DNA from: Candidatus Omnitrophota bacterium
Lineage (GTDB): Bacteria; Omnitrophota; Gorgyraeia; Zapsychrales; Zapsychraceae
Reading direction: 5' to 3'
DNA length: 8,631 nucleotides
Assembly: GCA_030634235.1 (NCBI GenBank)
Contig: DAOWBD010000033.1
Location: 1 to 8,631 of the forward strand
The stretch's first letter is position 1. The number at the start of each line of letters is the position of its first letter. Under the pieces are notes generated by a model, which saw only the letters and a list, made by a program, of their open reading frames with translations, had not been told where the DNA came from and made no database searches. This document shows positions 1 through 5,456 of this stretch, one piece after another. The translations under genes were made by a program, and so were the position numbers.

Positions 1-609
1 GAAGATTTAGATTTTAATACGGCCAATATCGAACAAAATGAATTTGAGGATTTATTAACAACCATCAGCCTGGAATTAAAAAGATCGGGCATCAAATCCT
101 CACTTGATTTCAAACATTGGGGAAACATCTATTGCGGTAAATTGATTTTTGAAGATATTGAAAAAACATATAATGTTCGTTCAAAATACTCAAAAAAAGG
201 CGGAATCATTATTAAATTTGAAACAAATAGGCCTTCATGGAAAATCATCAAAGAGTCCGGTGTCATCACAGGATACGGTCAATTTTTCCCATGTGTTTGT
301 ACAGACAAAGGAACTCTTTTTGCTGATAAGATTGATGCCTTATTAAAAAAAAATAGAGCGCGCCATATTTACGACATTATTTTTATGCTCTCGCGACAAT
401 ATCCCGTTAGAGAAGATCTACTGAAAATCTATCACATCAACGCAAAACCAATGGAGGCGATTGAAGGAAGAATTATGGAGTTTAAAGACGCTCAACTAAA
501 AAAAATCGCAGAAGAACTACGTCCATTTCTGTTTGATGAATCCGAAGCTGACCTTATTGCTAACGCTAAACAGATTATTCCCGCTTTGATTAAAAAGTAT
601 AATGTATAA
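1..609 (+). CDS. AbiEii/AbiGii-type nucleotidyltransferase toxin, 5' end outside window
   Basis: The frame is open from base 1 to the TAA at 607-609, giving 202 visible residues, and the true start lies upstream. The visible product begins EDLDFNT, which matches the catalytic-loop signature (F-S-E-D-L-D-F) of the AbiEii family. The preceding GG(T/S) motif should lie just outside the window. A later stretch, ALLKKNRARHIYDIIFML, matches the family's lysine/arginine-rich 'K-x-R-D-L-Y-D' segment. AbiEii proteins are nucleotidyltransferase-fold toxins of type IV AbiE toxin-antitoxin and phage-defence systems. They act in the cytoplasm and are normally encoded directly after an AbiEi antitoxin gene, which cannot be seen here. 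The gene is clearly more AT-rich than the core operon to the right, which suggests acquisition by transfer. An internal TTG at 142 is not a plausible start because homology continues upstream. The sequence differs from the second AbiEii copy at 2800, so these are two separate systems. Target and activity are unknown. Confidence 0.75.
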   Translation, partial: EDLDFNTANIEQNEFEDLLTTISLELKRSGIKSSLDFKHWGNIYCGKLIFEDIEKTYNVRSKYSKKGGIIIKFETNRPSWKIIKESGVITGYGQFFPCVCTDKGTLFADKIDALLKKNRARHIYDIIFMLSRQYPVREDLLKIYHINAKPMEAIEGRIMEFKDAQLKKIAEELRPFLFDESEADLIANAKQIIPALIKKYNV

Positions 610-627
610 CTTAAAGATGAATAAATC

Positions 628-1137
628 GTGCAGGATGAGCTGAAGAAGGCGGATGTGATCATAGTTTTGGGCGGTGGAAATGACCGGGTCGAAGAGGCTG
701 TGAGGCTTTACAATGAAGGATTAGCCGGACATATGATCATGACCGGTAATAGGGTTGCTGGAGGGATGCAAAGAAGCGCAGTACGGTTGGGTGTCCCTGA
801 GGGAAATATCATTCTCGAGACGGAGGCAAGAAGCACGTATCAACATCCCGGCCTGGTCAAGCCGATCATGCAGGCGCGCGGGTTTAAGTCGGCGATTGTG
901 GTCAGTTCACCTTACCACATGCGCCGGTCGGCGATGTTGTTTGACCGGGCATTTAAGAACAGCGGTATTGATCTTATCTATCATCCGGTCCAAGACAGCT
1001 GGTTTGACGCGGATGACTGGTGGACCAAAGCGGTTTCACGCCGGGAGGTGAAGATGGAGTACGTGAAGCTGGCGGTGAATGTTTGGGGGACCCGGGTGAG
1101 TCAATTTGTGGGTAATTTAGTTGGGGAAAGTAAGTGA
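628..1137 (+). CDS. YdcF/SanA-like DUF218 protein, probably missing its N-terminal anchor
   Basis: This 169-residue product matches the core of the DUF218 (YdcF/SanA/ElyC) family: KKADVIIVLGGG at 6-17, R20, LYNEG at 27-31, MTG at 38-40, GVP at 55-57, a conserved E64, and VVSSPYHMRRS at 91-101. Members are usually tied to the cell envelope, and some act in peptidoglycan or polysaccharide metabolism, but the reaction is poorly defined. Family members normally carry one or more N-terminal membrane segments before the 'DPLKKAD' motif. Here the protein begins with the GTG codon of (V)QDELKKAD, with an in-frame TAA two codons upstream at 622-624. It therefore looks 5'-truncated at the junction with the AbiEii gene. 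There is no convincing Shine-Dalgarno before the GTG. A polysaccharide-type sugar transferase 274 bp downstream on the same strand suggests a former surface-glycan locus. The product may be a non-functional remnant. Confidence 0.8.
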   Translation: MQDELKKADVIIVLGGGNDRVEEAVRLYNEGLAGHMIMTGNRVAGGMQRSAVRLGVPEGNIILETEARSTYQHPGLVKPIMQARGFKSAIVVSSPYHMRRSAMLFDRAFKNSGIDLIYHPVQDSWFDADDWWTKAVSRREVKMEYVKLAVNVWGTRVSQFVGNLVGESK

Positions 1138-1252
1138 TGGAAAAGGGGACACATGCTTTCCAGGTGGGGGACACATGCTTTTGTCCCTCGGAAAGCAATA
1201 GACAAAAGCATATGTCCCCGAAAAGTTGAAAAGCATATGTCCCCCTTTTCCA
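1138..1252 (+). repeat. Nested inverted repeat cluster, GGGGACAYATGCTTTT units in +,+,-,- order
   Basis: Four copies of a 16-bp unit close to GGGGACACATGCTTTT lie in 115 bp. Two are forward (about 1147-1159 and 1167-1182) and two are reverse-complemented (about 1203-1219 and 1229-1245). The inner pair, 1167-1185 against 1201-1219, is complementary at 18 of 19 positions. The outer pair, 1138-1159 against 1229-1252, is complementary apart from one extra G and one or two mismatches. The RNA or single strand could fold into a long, nearly continuous hairpin. The cluster begins at the last base before the DUF218 stop is passed, so it could also act in 3' mRNA stabilisation. It has the look of a REP/BIME-type mobile palindrome. 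The assignment to RAYT-mobilised repeats is inferred. Confidence 0.85.
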
Positions 1253-1267
1253 TGACAAAAACAGCAC

Positions 1268-1405
1268 GTCATTCCCACGAAAGTGGGAATCCACGACGAC
1301 AAAAGTTCTAGATTCCCGCTGGAGTTTATCCCGTAATTTGGATTCCCGCTAAAAGATTGCGGGAATGACAAATCGGCAGGCAGGTATGCGGGGCGGGAAT
1401 GACAG
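1268..1405 (+). repeat. GTCATTCCC...GGGAATGAC palindromic repeat cluster
   Basis: A perfect 8-bp-stem hairpin, ATTCCCAC-GAAA-GTGGGAAT, occupies 1271-1290. A second hairpin, ATTCCCGC (1342-1349) with GCGGGAAT (1359-1366), follows. A further half unit, GATTCCCGCT, lies at 1311-1320. The outer GTCATTCCC (1268-1276) is matched inversely by GGGAATGAC at 1361-1369 and again at 1395-1403. This is the widespread 'CATTCCCGC / GCGGGAATG' class of intergenic palindromes seen in many bacteria, similar in style to Neisseria dRS3. It abuts the cluster at 1138-1252 but shares no unit with it. The right edge reaches to within seven bases of the next gene's start codon. Confidence 0.85.
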
Positions 1406-1411
1406 GATAAA

Positions 1412-2065
1412 ATGAAACGTTTATTTGACATAATTTGTTCGTTATTTGGTTTGATGATCTTTGCCCCGCTGATGTTGGTGGTCGCTGTGATTATCAAACT
1501 GACATCCAAAGGGCCGGTGCTCTATTCTCAGGTACGGTCGGGCCTGCATCAAAAAGCGTTCTATGTTTATAAATTCCGGACAATGGTCGATCAAGCGGAC
1601 AAGATAGGAACTTCCGTGACAACAGGAACGGATCCGCGCATCACTCTGATCGGCCGGATTTTACGCAAGACGAAATTGGATGAATTGCCTCAGCTGTTTA
1701 ATGTCCTTAACGGGGACATGAGTTTTGTGGGCCCGAGGCCGGATGTGCCAGAGATCACTATGGATTATACGCCGGAGATGAAACGTATATTTTTAGTCCG
1801 GCCGGGGATCACGAGCCTGGCTACCCTGCACTTCCGTCATGAGAAAGAGATCCTGGCGAAGGTTTCGGATCCTGATAAGTTTTACGAGGAGGTCGTTGTT
1901 CCCTTGAAAGTTAAATTGACGATGGAGCATGCGCGCAAGAATTCGTTCTTTTTTGACCTGAGTGTGCTTTTGAAGACTGTTTGGGTGTTGCTGCCGCTGG
2001 GAAAAATATGGCCCATTAAAGAACACGAATTAGTTAAAGAAGTTAAGAAGAAATATTCGTTATAA
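1412..2065 (+). CDS. Bacterial sugar transferase (monotopic undecaprenyl-phosphate sugar-1-phosphate transferase)
   Basis: This 217-residue product is a full-length small member of the bacterial sugar transferase family (PF02397; PglC/EpsL/WcaJ C-terminal core). Such enzymes transfer a sugar-1-phosphate from a nucleotide sugar to undecaprenyl phosphate at the inner face of the cytoplasmic membrane, starting glycan or exopolysaccharide repeat units. Visible features are KRLFDI at 2-7, a hydrophobic segment at about 8-30 with an AP pair at 18-19 as expected for the re-entrant helix, GPVLYSQVRSG at 34-44, YKFRTM at 53-58, DPRITLIGRILRK at 74-86, the Asp-Glu catalytic dyad in KLDELPQ (D90, E91), and GDMSFVGPRP at 101-110. 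The large N-terminal WcaJ membrane domain is absent, so this is the PglC-like short form. ATG 1412 is chosen because KRLFDI is the usual N-terminus. AGGA at 1404-1407 lies only 4 bases upstream and overlaps the repeat edge. The sugar substrate cannot be told. Confidence 0.92.
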   Translation: MKRLFDIICSLFGLMIFAPLMLVVAVIIKLTSKGPVLYSQVRSGLHQKAFYVYKFRTMVDQADKIGTSVTTGTDPRITLIGRILRKTKLDELPQLFNVLNGDMSFVGPRPDVPEITMDYTPEMKRIFLVRPGITSLATLHFRHEKEILAKVSDPDKFYEEVVVPLKVKLTMEHARKNSFFFDLSVLLKTVWVLLPLGKIWPIKEHELVKEVKKKYSL

Positions 2066-2094
2066 ACTCGAATAATGATAAAATTAAAAAATTA

Positions 2095-2123
2095 TTGGAT
2101 TATTATTAATATGCGATTATACT
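2095..2123 (+). promoter_or_regulatory. Sigma-70-like promoter for the second AbiE system
   Basis: TTGGAT (2095-2100) and TATACT (2118-2123) are separated by exactly 17 bases in an AT-rich gap. They lie about 70 bases before the antitoxin start. The predicted transcription start is near 2130. This is a motif match by eye only. Confidence 0.55.
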
Positions 2124-2141
2124 TCTTATAAAGGATCAATC

Positions 2142-2172
2142 TGTCAGAAAAACTACCTACAGTTTTCTGACA
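2142..2172 (+). promoter_or_regulatory. Inverted repeat, candidate antitoxin operator
   Basis: TGTCAGAAAAACT (2142-2154) and AGTTTTCTGACA (2161-2172) are inverted copies with a single-base bulge and a 6-base centre. The site lies between the predicted transcription start and the antitoxin start codon. AbiEi antitoxins characterised elsewhere repress their own operon by binding inverted repeats in the promoter region. By analogy this is a candidate operator. It could instead form an mRNA hairpin in the 5' leader. Confidence 0.5.
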
Positions 2173-2191
2173 AATAATAATGGTAATGATT

Positions 2192-2800
2192 ATGCAAAGT
2201 ATTGAGAATAATATAGTTAGAAGAATTAGAGGTAAAGGTAGGGGTGCGGCATATGCAAGCAAAGATTTTCTTGATTTAGGAACTCGTGCGGCCGTAGATC
2301 AGGCCCTTTCGCGCCTTACCGCAAAAAAGGCGATTCGTCGCTTAAAACCAGGATTATATGATTATCCCCGAATCAATGATAAGTTGGGGGAAGAATTAGC
2401 GCCCGTCATTGAAGAAGTTGCTAAAGCAATCGGGCGGAAAAATAATTTCCGCATTCTCATTTCAGGCGTGCTTGCCGCTAATCAGATGGGTTTATCAACG
2501 CAGGTTCCTGCCAAAATTGTTTTTCTGACTGATGGCAGAGACCGCAAGGTCAAAATACATAATCAGTCTTTGATTTTTAGGCATGCATCTCCAAAAAATA
2601 TGGCGATATGCGGGAAAAAATCAGAAATGATCTTACAGTCTCTGCGTTATCTGGGGAAACGCGGTGTTGATGATGATGTCATTGACAGGCTCAATACGAT
2701 ATTGTCCGATAAAGACAAAAAACATCTTAAAAAAGATATTAGATATGCTCCTGAGTGGGTAGGTGCTGTTGCAGATAAAATTATTGGAGACTGTGAATAA
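2192..2800 (+). CDS. DUF6088 family AbiEi-like antitoxin/transcriptional regulator
   Basis: This 202-residue product matches the DUF6088 family, the antitoxin/repressor partner of one branch of AbiE-type type IV toxin-antitoxin systems. An N-terminal winged-helix-like region (about 1-60) contains RIRGKGRG, KDFLDLGTRAAVDQALSRL and IRRLKPGLYDYPR, all typical of the family. The central part has the conserved GLSTQVPAK and FLTDGRDRKVKI. The later part has RHASPKNMA and LQSLRYLGKRGVD, which are also characteristic. Three in-frame ATGs (2180, 2186, 2192) compete and none has a clear Shine-Dalgarno. ATG 2192 is chosen because MQSIENNI is the usual family N-terminus. The frame is intact and of normal length. 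Its TAA overlaps the ATG of the toxin gene by one base (TAATG), indicating translational coupling. The protein probably neutralises the toxin and represses its own operon, but the toxin downstream is broken. Confidence 0.85.
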   Translation: MQSIENNIVRRIRGKGRGAAYASKDFLDLGTRAAVDQALSRLTAKKAIRRLKPGLYDYPRINDKLGEELAPVIEEVAKAIGRKNNFRILISGVLAANQMGLSTQVPAKIVFLTDGRDRKVKIHNQSLIFRHASPKNMAICGKKSEMILQSLRYLGKRGVDDDVIDRLNTILSDKDKKHLKKDIRYAPEWVGAVADKIIGDCE

Positions 2801-3071
2801 TGGACGATATTGCAAAATTATCCCAGAAAGAACTGAACTGTTTGATGAAACTGCTTCGAGGCGGGAAAATATGTCTTCGCTCATTATTGAAAAAGACTTC
2901 TGGGCCTGCTGGACGCTGGATAAAATATTTTTCAACAAGCCGCTTTCGCCAAGCATTATTTTTAAAGGAGGGACAACGCTTTCTAAAGTTTTTAATGTTA
3001 TTAATCGTTTTTCCGAAGACATTGATTTATCAATACTCCGTGATGACCTAGGATCTGGCGGAGAAAAGTAA
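2800..3071 (+). pseudogene. AbiEii-type toxin remnant, frameshifted and truncated
   Basis: The ATG at 2800 overlaps the antitoxin stop and opens MDDIAKLSQKE, a typical AbiEii N-terminus. Homology then continues one frame over as RTELFDETASRRENMSSLII, EKDFWACWTLDKIF, IFKGGTTLSKVF and RFSEDIDLSI, ending at a TAA at 3069-3071. The frame change falls at about 2829-2835. The catalytic GG-x-x and D-x-D motif of the nucleotidyltransferase fold is present. Everything after LGSGGEK is gone, leaving about 90 residues of an expected roughly 300. The break coincides with the start of the repeat array at 3068. The gene should therefore be non-functional as a toxin. It could only be intact if the frameshift were a sequencing error, and the truncation would remain. 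Confidence 0.82.
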
Positions 3072-3205
3072 AATCGGTAAAATCGGGACTGTAAAATCGG
3101 GACTGACACCTTTTTTCTTTCGTTTAACAATCTGAAAAAAAGGGTCTGTCCCGATTTTTGAAAGGTGTCAGTCCCGATTTTTGAAGTCCCGATTTTTCGA
3201 TTTTT
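3068..3205 (+). repeat. Mirror-symmetric nested inverted repeat array, GTAAAATCGGGACTGACACC units
   Basis: The left side holds three successively longer copies of one sequence: GTAAAATCG (3068-3076), GTAAAATCGGGACT (3077-3090) and GTAAAATCGGGACTGACACC (3091-3110). The right side mirrors them in inverse order: GGTGTCAGTCCCGATTTTT (3164-3182), AGTCCCGATTTTT (3185-3197) and CGATTTTT (3198-3205). The innermost arms pair perfectly over 21 bp (3093-3113 with 3161-3181). A related half unit, TGTCCCGATTTTT, sits between them at about 3145-3157. The array starts exactly where the AbiEii reading frame is cut. Confidence 0.88.
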
Positions 3206-3221
3206 AAAGCGAAAACTCAGG

Positions 3222-3243
3222 AAATAGGGACAGACACCTATTT
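3222..3243 (+). repeat. Left terminal inverted repeat of the RAYT-derived element
   Basis: This is the exact inverse of 3526-3547. Stem AAATAGG (3222-3228), loop GACAGACA (3229-3236) and stem CCTATTT (3237-3243) form a REP-like hairpin. Confidence 0.88.
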
Positions 3244-3279
3244 ATTGACAGACTTTCGTAATTGTTATAGGCTTAACTC

Positions 3280-3531
3280 ACGCCAAGAATCGCAAGGGTA
3301 GTAGGGGTGGGCCTGCCGCATCACATAACCCAACGAGGAAACTATCGTCAGCAGATTTTTAAAGACGATCCCGGCGAAGTGGCAACAATAAAGAGACAGA
3401 CGATAAGAGGCAGGCCGATAGCGAGCGTCAATTTTATAGAAAAAATGGAGAAAAAATGAAAGAGGGTCTTATTTGTGAAAACAAAGGGCAGGCCGAAAAA
3501 GAAAGACAGAAGAGAAACGGGGAGAAAATAG
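3280..3531 (+). pseudogene. REP-associated tyrosine transposase (RAYT) remnant, core deleted
   Basis: One frame from ACG at 3280 reads T-PRIARVVGVGLPHHITQRGN followed by YRQQIFKDD. This is the conserved N-terminus of RAYT/TnpA_REP transposases (usually MPRxARVV...PHHITQRGN). The expected start ATG has become ACG. After KDD the frame jumps, by a clean in-frame deletion, to RGRPIASVNFIEKMEKK, which resembles the family's C-terminal 'GRPLGSxxFIEKLE' segment. After an in-frame TGA (3457-3459), the same frame resumes with KRVLFVKTKGRPKKK and ends at TAG 3529-3531 inside the right inverted repeat. About 83 codons remain of a family that usually has well over 200. The HUH motif and catalytic tyrosine lie in the deleted middle, so no transposase activity is possible. 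The three lesions show an old, decayed copy. Confidence 0.78.
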
Positions 3532-3547
3532 GTGTCTGTCCCTATTT
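3526..3547 (-). repeat. Right terminal inverted repeat of the RAYT-derived element
   Basis: This is the exact reverse complement of 3222-3243, with the same 7-bp stem and 8-base loop. The stop codon of the transposase remnant falls inside it. Confidence 0.88.
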
Positions 3548-3555
3548 AATTGCCC

Positions 3556-3584
3556 TTGTCCGCTAGCCTCAAATATAGTATAAT
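3556..3584 (+). promoter_or_regulatory. Sigma-70-like promoter upstream of tRNA-Pro
   Basis: TTGTCC (3556-3561) and a consensus TATAAT (3579-3584) are 17 bases apart, eight bases past the RAYT-derived element. Transcription would start near 3591, giving a tRNA leader of about 60 bases. It is the only strong promoter-like pair before the tRNA, and it may also drive the PilZ and threonine genes. Confidence 0.55.
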
Positions 3585-3653
3585 CAGTCCTTGTTTTGGC
3601 ACCTCGTATATATTAATATTTGTAGTAGTAATATTTAAATATCAAAATTTTCT

Positions 3654-3730
3654 CGGAGCGTAGCGCAGTTGGCTAGCGCACTTGTATGGGGTACAAGAGG
3701 TCGTGAGTTCAAGTCTCACCGCTCCGACCA
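3654..3730 (+). tRNA. tRNA-Pro (anticodon GGG)
   Basis: The 77 bases fold as a standard cloverleaf. The acceptor is CGGAGCG/CGCTCCG, the D stem is GCGC/GCGC, and the anticodon stem is CTTGT/ACAAG around the loop ATGGGGT, with anticodon GGG at 3688-3690. The T stem is GTGAG/CTCAC with loop TTCAAGT. The discriminator is A and the 3' CCA is encoded (3728-3730). The C1-G72 pair with A73 is the bacterial tRNA-Pro identity signature. It reads CCC and CCU codons. It lies 42 bases before the PilZ start codon and is probably co-transcribed with it, since only a short T run (3731-3735) follows and no terminator hairpin is seen. Confidence 0.97.
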
Positions 3731-3772
3731 TTTTTCATTGAGCAGATCAATCCCAAAACCAAGGACAAACTT

Positions 3773-4171
3773 ATGTTTGGAAAAGAAAAAAAACAAGAAT
3801 CTGAGAAGCAGGGCATTGAACGCCGGCAGTTTGAGCGGATTAAGAAGAGCTTCATCCTTTCTTATTTCGACACAAAAAATCCGACCCATAAGTTCGAGAT
3901 CACCCAGCTGAAGAATATCAGCTTAGGCGGAATGTGCTTTGTGACAACCAAAAGTTTTGAACGTTCGACAAAATTAGGTGTTGAGCTCAAGACTCCGTAT
4001 ATTGCCGGAACCACTTATCTAGAAGGGGTCGTATTGCAGTCCCATGAAAAAATGAAGGGCACGATCTTCGAAACACGCTTAGAGTTTGACTCGCTCGACA
4101 CAGAAGCGACCGTGCTGTTAGAAAAATTAATGAAGTTCTTTACAGATGCTAAGGACCAACCTCATGACTAA
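3773..4171 (+). CDS. PilZ-domain protein, putative c-di-GMP receptor
   Basis: This 132-residue protein consists of essentially one PilZ domain. The two c-di-GMP-binding motifs are intact: RxxxR as R18-Q-F-E-R22 and NxSxxG as N48-I-S-L-G-G53. A charged tail of about 12 residues precedes them, and a short helical region (about 110-125) ends the protein. There is no output domain, signal peptide or membrane segment, so it would act in the cytoplasm by binding partners. AAGGA at 3761-3765, seven bases before ATG 3773, supports the start. The last codons overlap the homoserine dehydrogenase start by 8 bp (4164-4171), so the two are translationally coupled. A c-di-GMP receptor in a threonine operon has no obvious reason. 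It may be a positional hitchhiker, or it may link second-messenger level to the operon. Partner and process are unknown. Confidence 0.92.
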   Translation: MFGKEKKQESEKQGIERRQFERIKKSFILSYFDTKNPTHKFEITQLKNISLGGMCFVTTKSFERSTKLGVELKTPYIAGTTYLEGVVLQSHEKMKGTIFETRLEFDSLDTEATVLLEKLMKFFTDAKDQPHD

Positions 4172-5456
4172 AATCAATATCGGATTAATAGGATACGGCA
4201 CCGTCGGCTCGGGCGTCGTCAAGTTCTTAAGCAACCGGAAATCCTTTATCAAGAACAAATTCAACACAGAGTTCACGATAAGGACCCTGTGCGACCTGAA
4301 ACTGCCGAAAAAGAATACCCGGGGATTAGGCAGGACCCGCCTGACCAAAAAGGTTCAGGACGTCCTCGACGACCCAAAGATTGATATCGTCATCGAGCTG
4401 ATCGGCGGGCTGCATCCGGCCAAAGAGATCGTCGTTAAAGCCCTGAACCAGGGCAAGCACGTGATCACGGCCAACAAGGCCCTTATTGCCAACAGCGGCA
4501 AGGAACTGTTCCGGATGGCCAAGAAACAAAATTGCCACTTGTACTTTGAGTCATCCGTGGGCGCCGGCACTCCGATCATCAAGACCATCACCGAAGGCAT
4601 CGTCGGCAATAAATTTAACAGCATCTACGGAATCATTAACGGGACGTGCAATTTCATCTTGAGCGAAATGACCCAGAGAAATTATTCCGTCGCGCAGGCC
4701 TTGACCGAAGCGCAGAAAAAGGGATTCGCTGAAAGCAACCCGACGCTGGATATCAACGGCATGGACTCGGTCCATAAGCTGGCGATCCTCGTGTACCTTA
4801 CCTTTGGCAAATTTATCGATGTCAACGATATCTACCGGGAAGGGATCACGCACATTTCCCACGACGACATCGAACATGCGACAAGTTTGGGCCTTTCGAT
4901 CAAACTCCTGGCCATCGCCAAAAAAGAGGATAAGAACATCGAAGTGCGCGTGCATCCGACATTGATCTCAAAGAACCATCCGCTGGCGTCGATCAACAGC
5001 ATTTATAATGCCGTCTACATGAATACCGACCCGCTCGGCAGCGTGCTCTTGTCCGGCGAGGGCGCCGGCCAGATGGCCGCCGCCTCCGGCGTCATCAGTG
5101 ACCTGATCAACTTTGCGTCGAGAGGAAACAACTCCGCCTTGCCTTGCAACCGTTACAGCGAGGCCTCCGGTCTAAAAATCAAGAAGATCGACCAGATCAA
5201 GACCAAGTTTTACATCCGTTTCATGGTCACCGACAAGCCCGGCATCCTGTCGGTCATCACGGGGATTCTCGGCAAACACGGTATCGGCATCAATTCGGTA
5301 ACGCAAAAGGCGCATAACCCAACGTCCACGGTTCCCGTTATTATGTTGACCGATTATACTTCGGAGAAAATGCTGCGCCTCGCGCTCAACAAGATCCACA
5401 AACTGCCGGTGGTCAAAAGCAAACCGGTGGCGATCAGAATGGAGAAATTATGGTGA
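4164..5456 (+). CDS. hom: Homoserine dehydrogenase with C-terminal ACT domain
   Basis: This 430-residue enzyme reduces aspartate semialdehyde to homoserine with NAD(P)H, the branch-point step to threonine and methionine. The N-terminal Rossmann fold has GLIGYGTVGSG (7-17; GxGxxG at 10-15). TANK (102-105) carries a conserved lysine. The catalytic domain has GIINGTCNFILSEM (157-169) and GFAESNPTLDINGMD-x3-K, with E190, D201 and K205 at the active-site positions. A C-terminal ACT domain (about 348-425, starting FYIRFMVTDKPGILSVI) indicates feedback control by an amino acid, usually threonine. ATG 4164 is preferred over the in-frame ATG at 4146 because AAGGA (4151-4155) is 8 bases upstream of it and the Rossmann strand then starts at the usual place. 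The stop overlaps the threonine synthase start by 7 bp. Length and domain order are normal for the family. Confidence 0.97.
   Translation: MTKINIGLIGYGTVGSGVVKFLSNRKSFIKNKFNTEFTIRTLCDLKLPKKNTRGLGRTRLTKKVQDVLDDPKIDIVIELIGGLHPAKEIVVKALNQGKHVITANKALIANSGKELFRMAKKQNCHLYFESSVGAGTPIIKTITEGIVGNKFNSIYGIINGTCNFILSEMTQRNYSVAQALTEAQKKGFAESNPTLDINGMDSVHKLAILVYLTFGKFIDVNDIYREGITHISHDDIEHATSLGLSIKLLAIAKKEDKNIEVRVHPTLISKNHPLASINSIYNAVYMNTDPLGSVLLSGEGAGQMAAASGVISDLINFASRGNNSALPCNRYSEASGLKIKKIDQIKTKFYIRFMVTDKPGILSVITGILGKHGIGINSVTQKAHNPTSTVPVIMLTDYTSEKMLRLALNKIHKLPVVKSKPVAIRMEKLW

Larger units (their letters stand above)
3222..3547 (+). mobile_element. MITE-like element with perfect 22-bp terminal inverted repeats and a RAYT remnant
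   Basis: The 326-bp element is bounded by perfectly inverted 22-bp ends, 3222-3243 and 3526-3547. Each end is itself a hairpin with a 7-bp stem (AAATAGG/CCTATTT) and an 8-base loop (GACAGACA on the left, its complement on the right). Such hairpin ends in inverted orientation are the layout expected for REP sequences mobilised by REP-associated tyrosine transposases. The interior encodes only the two ends of such a transposase. No target-site duplication is evident, which fits the HUH/Y1 mechanism. The element lacks a complete transposase and could only move with help from an intact copy elsewhere. Confidence 0.78.

Noticed and set aside
1138..1405. Possible CRISPR-like array of short repeats
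   Set aside because: Units alternate in orientation and spacing is irregular, with no unique spacers of constant length. No cas gene is in view. It fits palindromic REP-type repeats.
974..1509. Minus-strand open frames across 974-1509
   Set aside because: They run through the repeat clusters and antisense to two real genes. The translations show only repeat-derived sequence.
3654..3730. tRNA-Pro as an attachment site for an integrated island covering the left half
   Set aside because: The accessory genes lie on the 5' side of the tRNA. I found no second copy of the tRNA 3' end to the left and no integrase gene.
4551..4955. Minus-strand open frame of about 134 codons within homoserine dehydrogenase
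   Set aside because: It lies opposite conserved catalytic-domain codons of a certain gene and has no recognisable domain. Long antisense frames are common in this codon-usage context.
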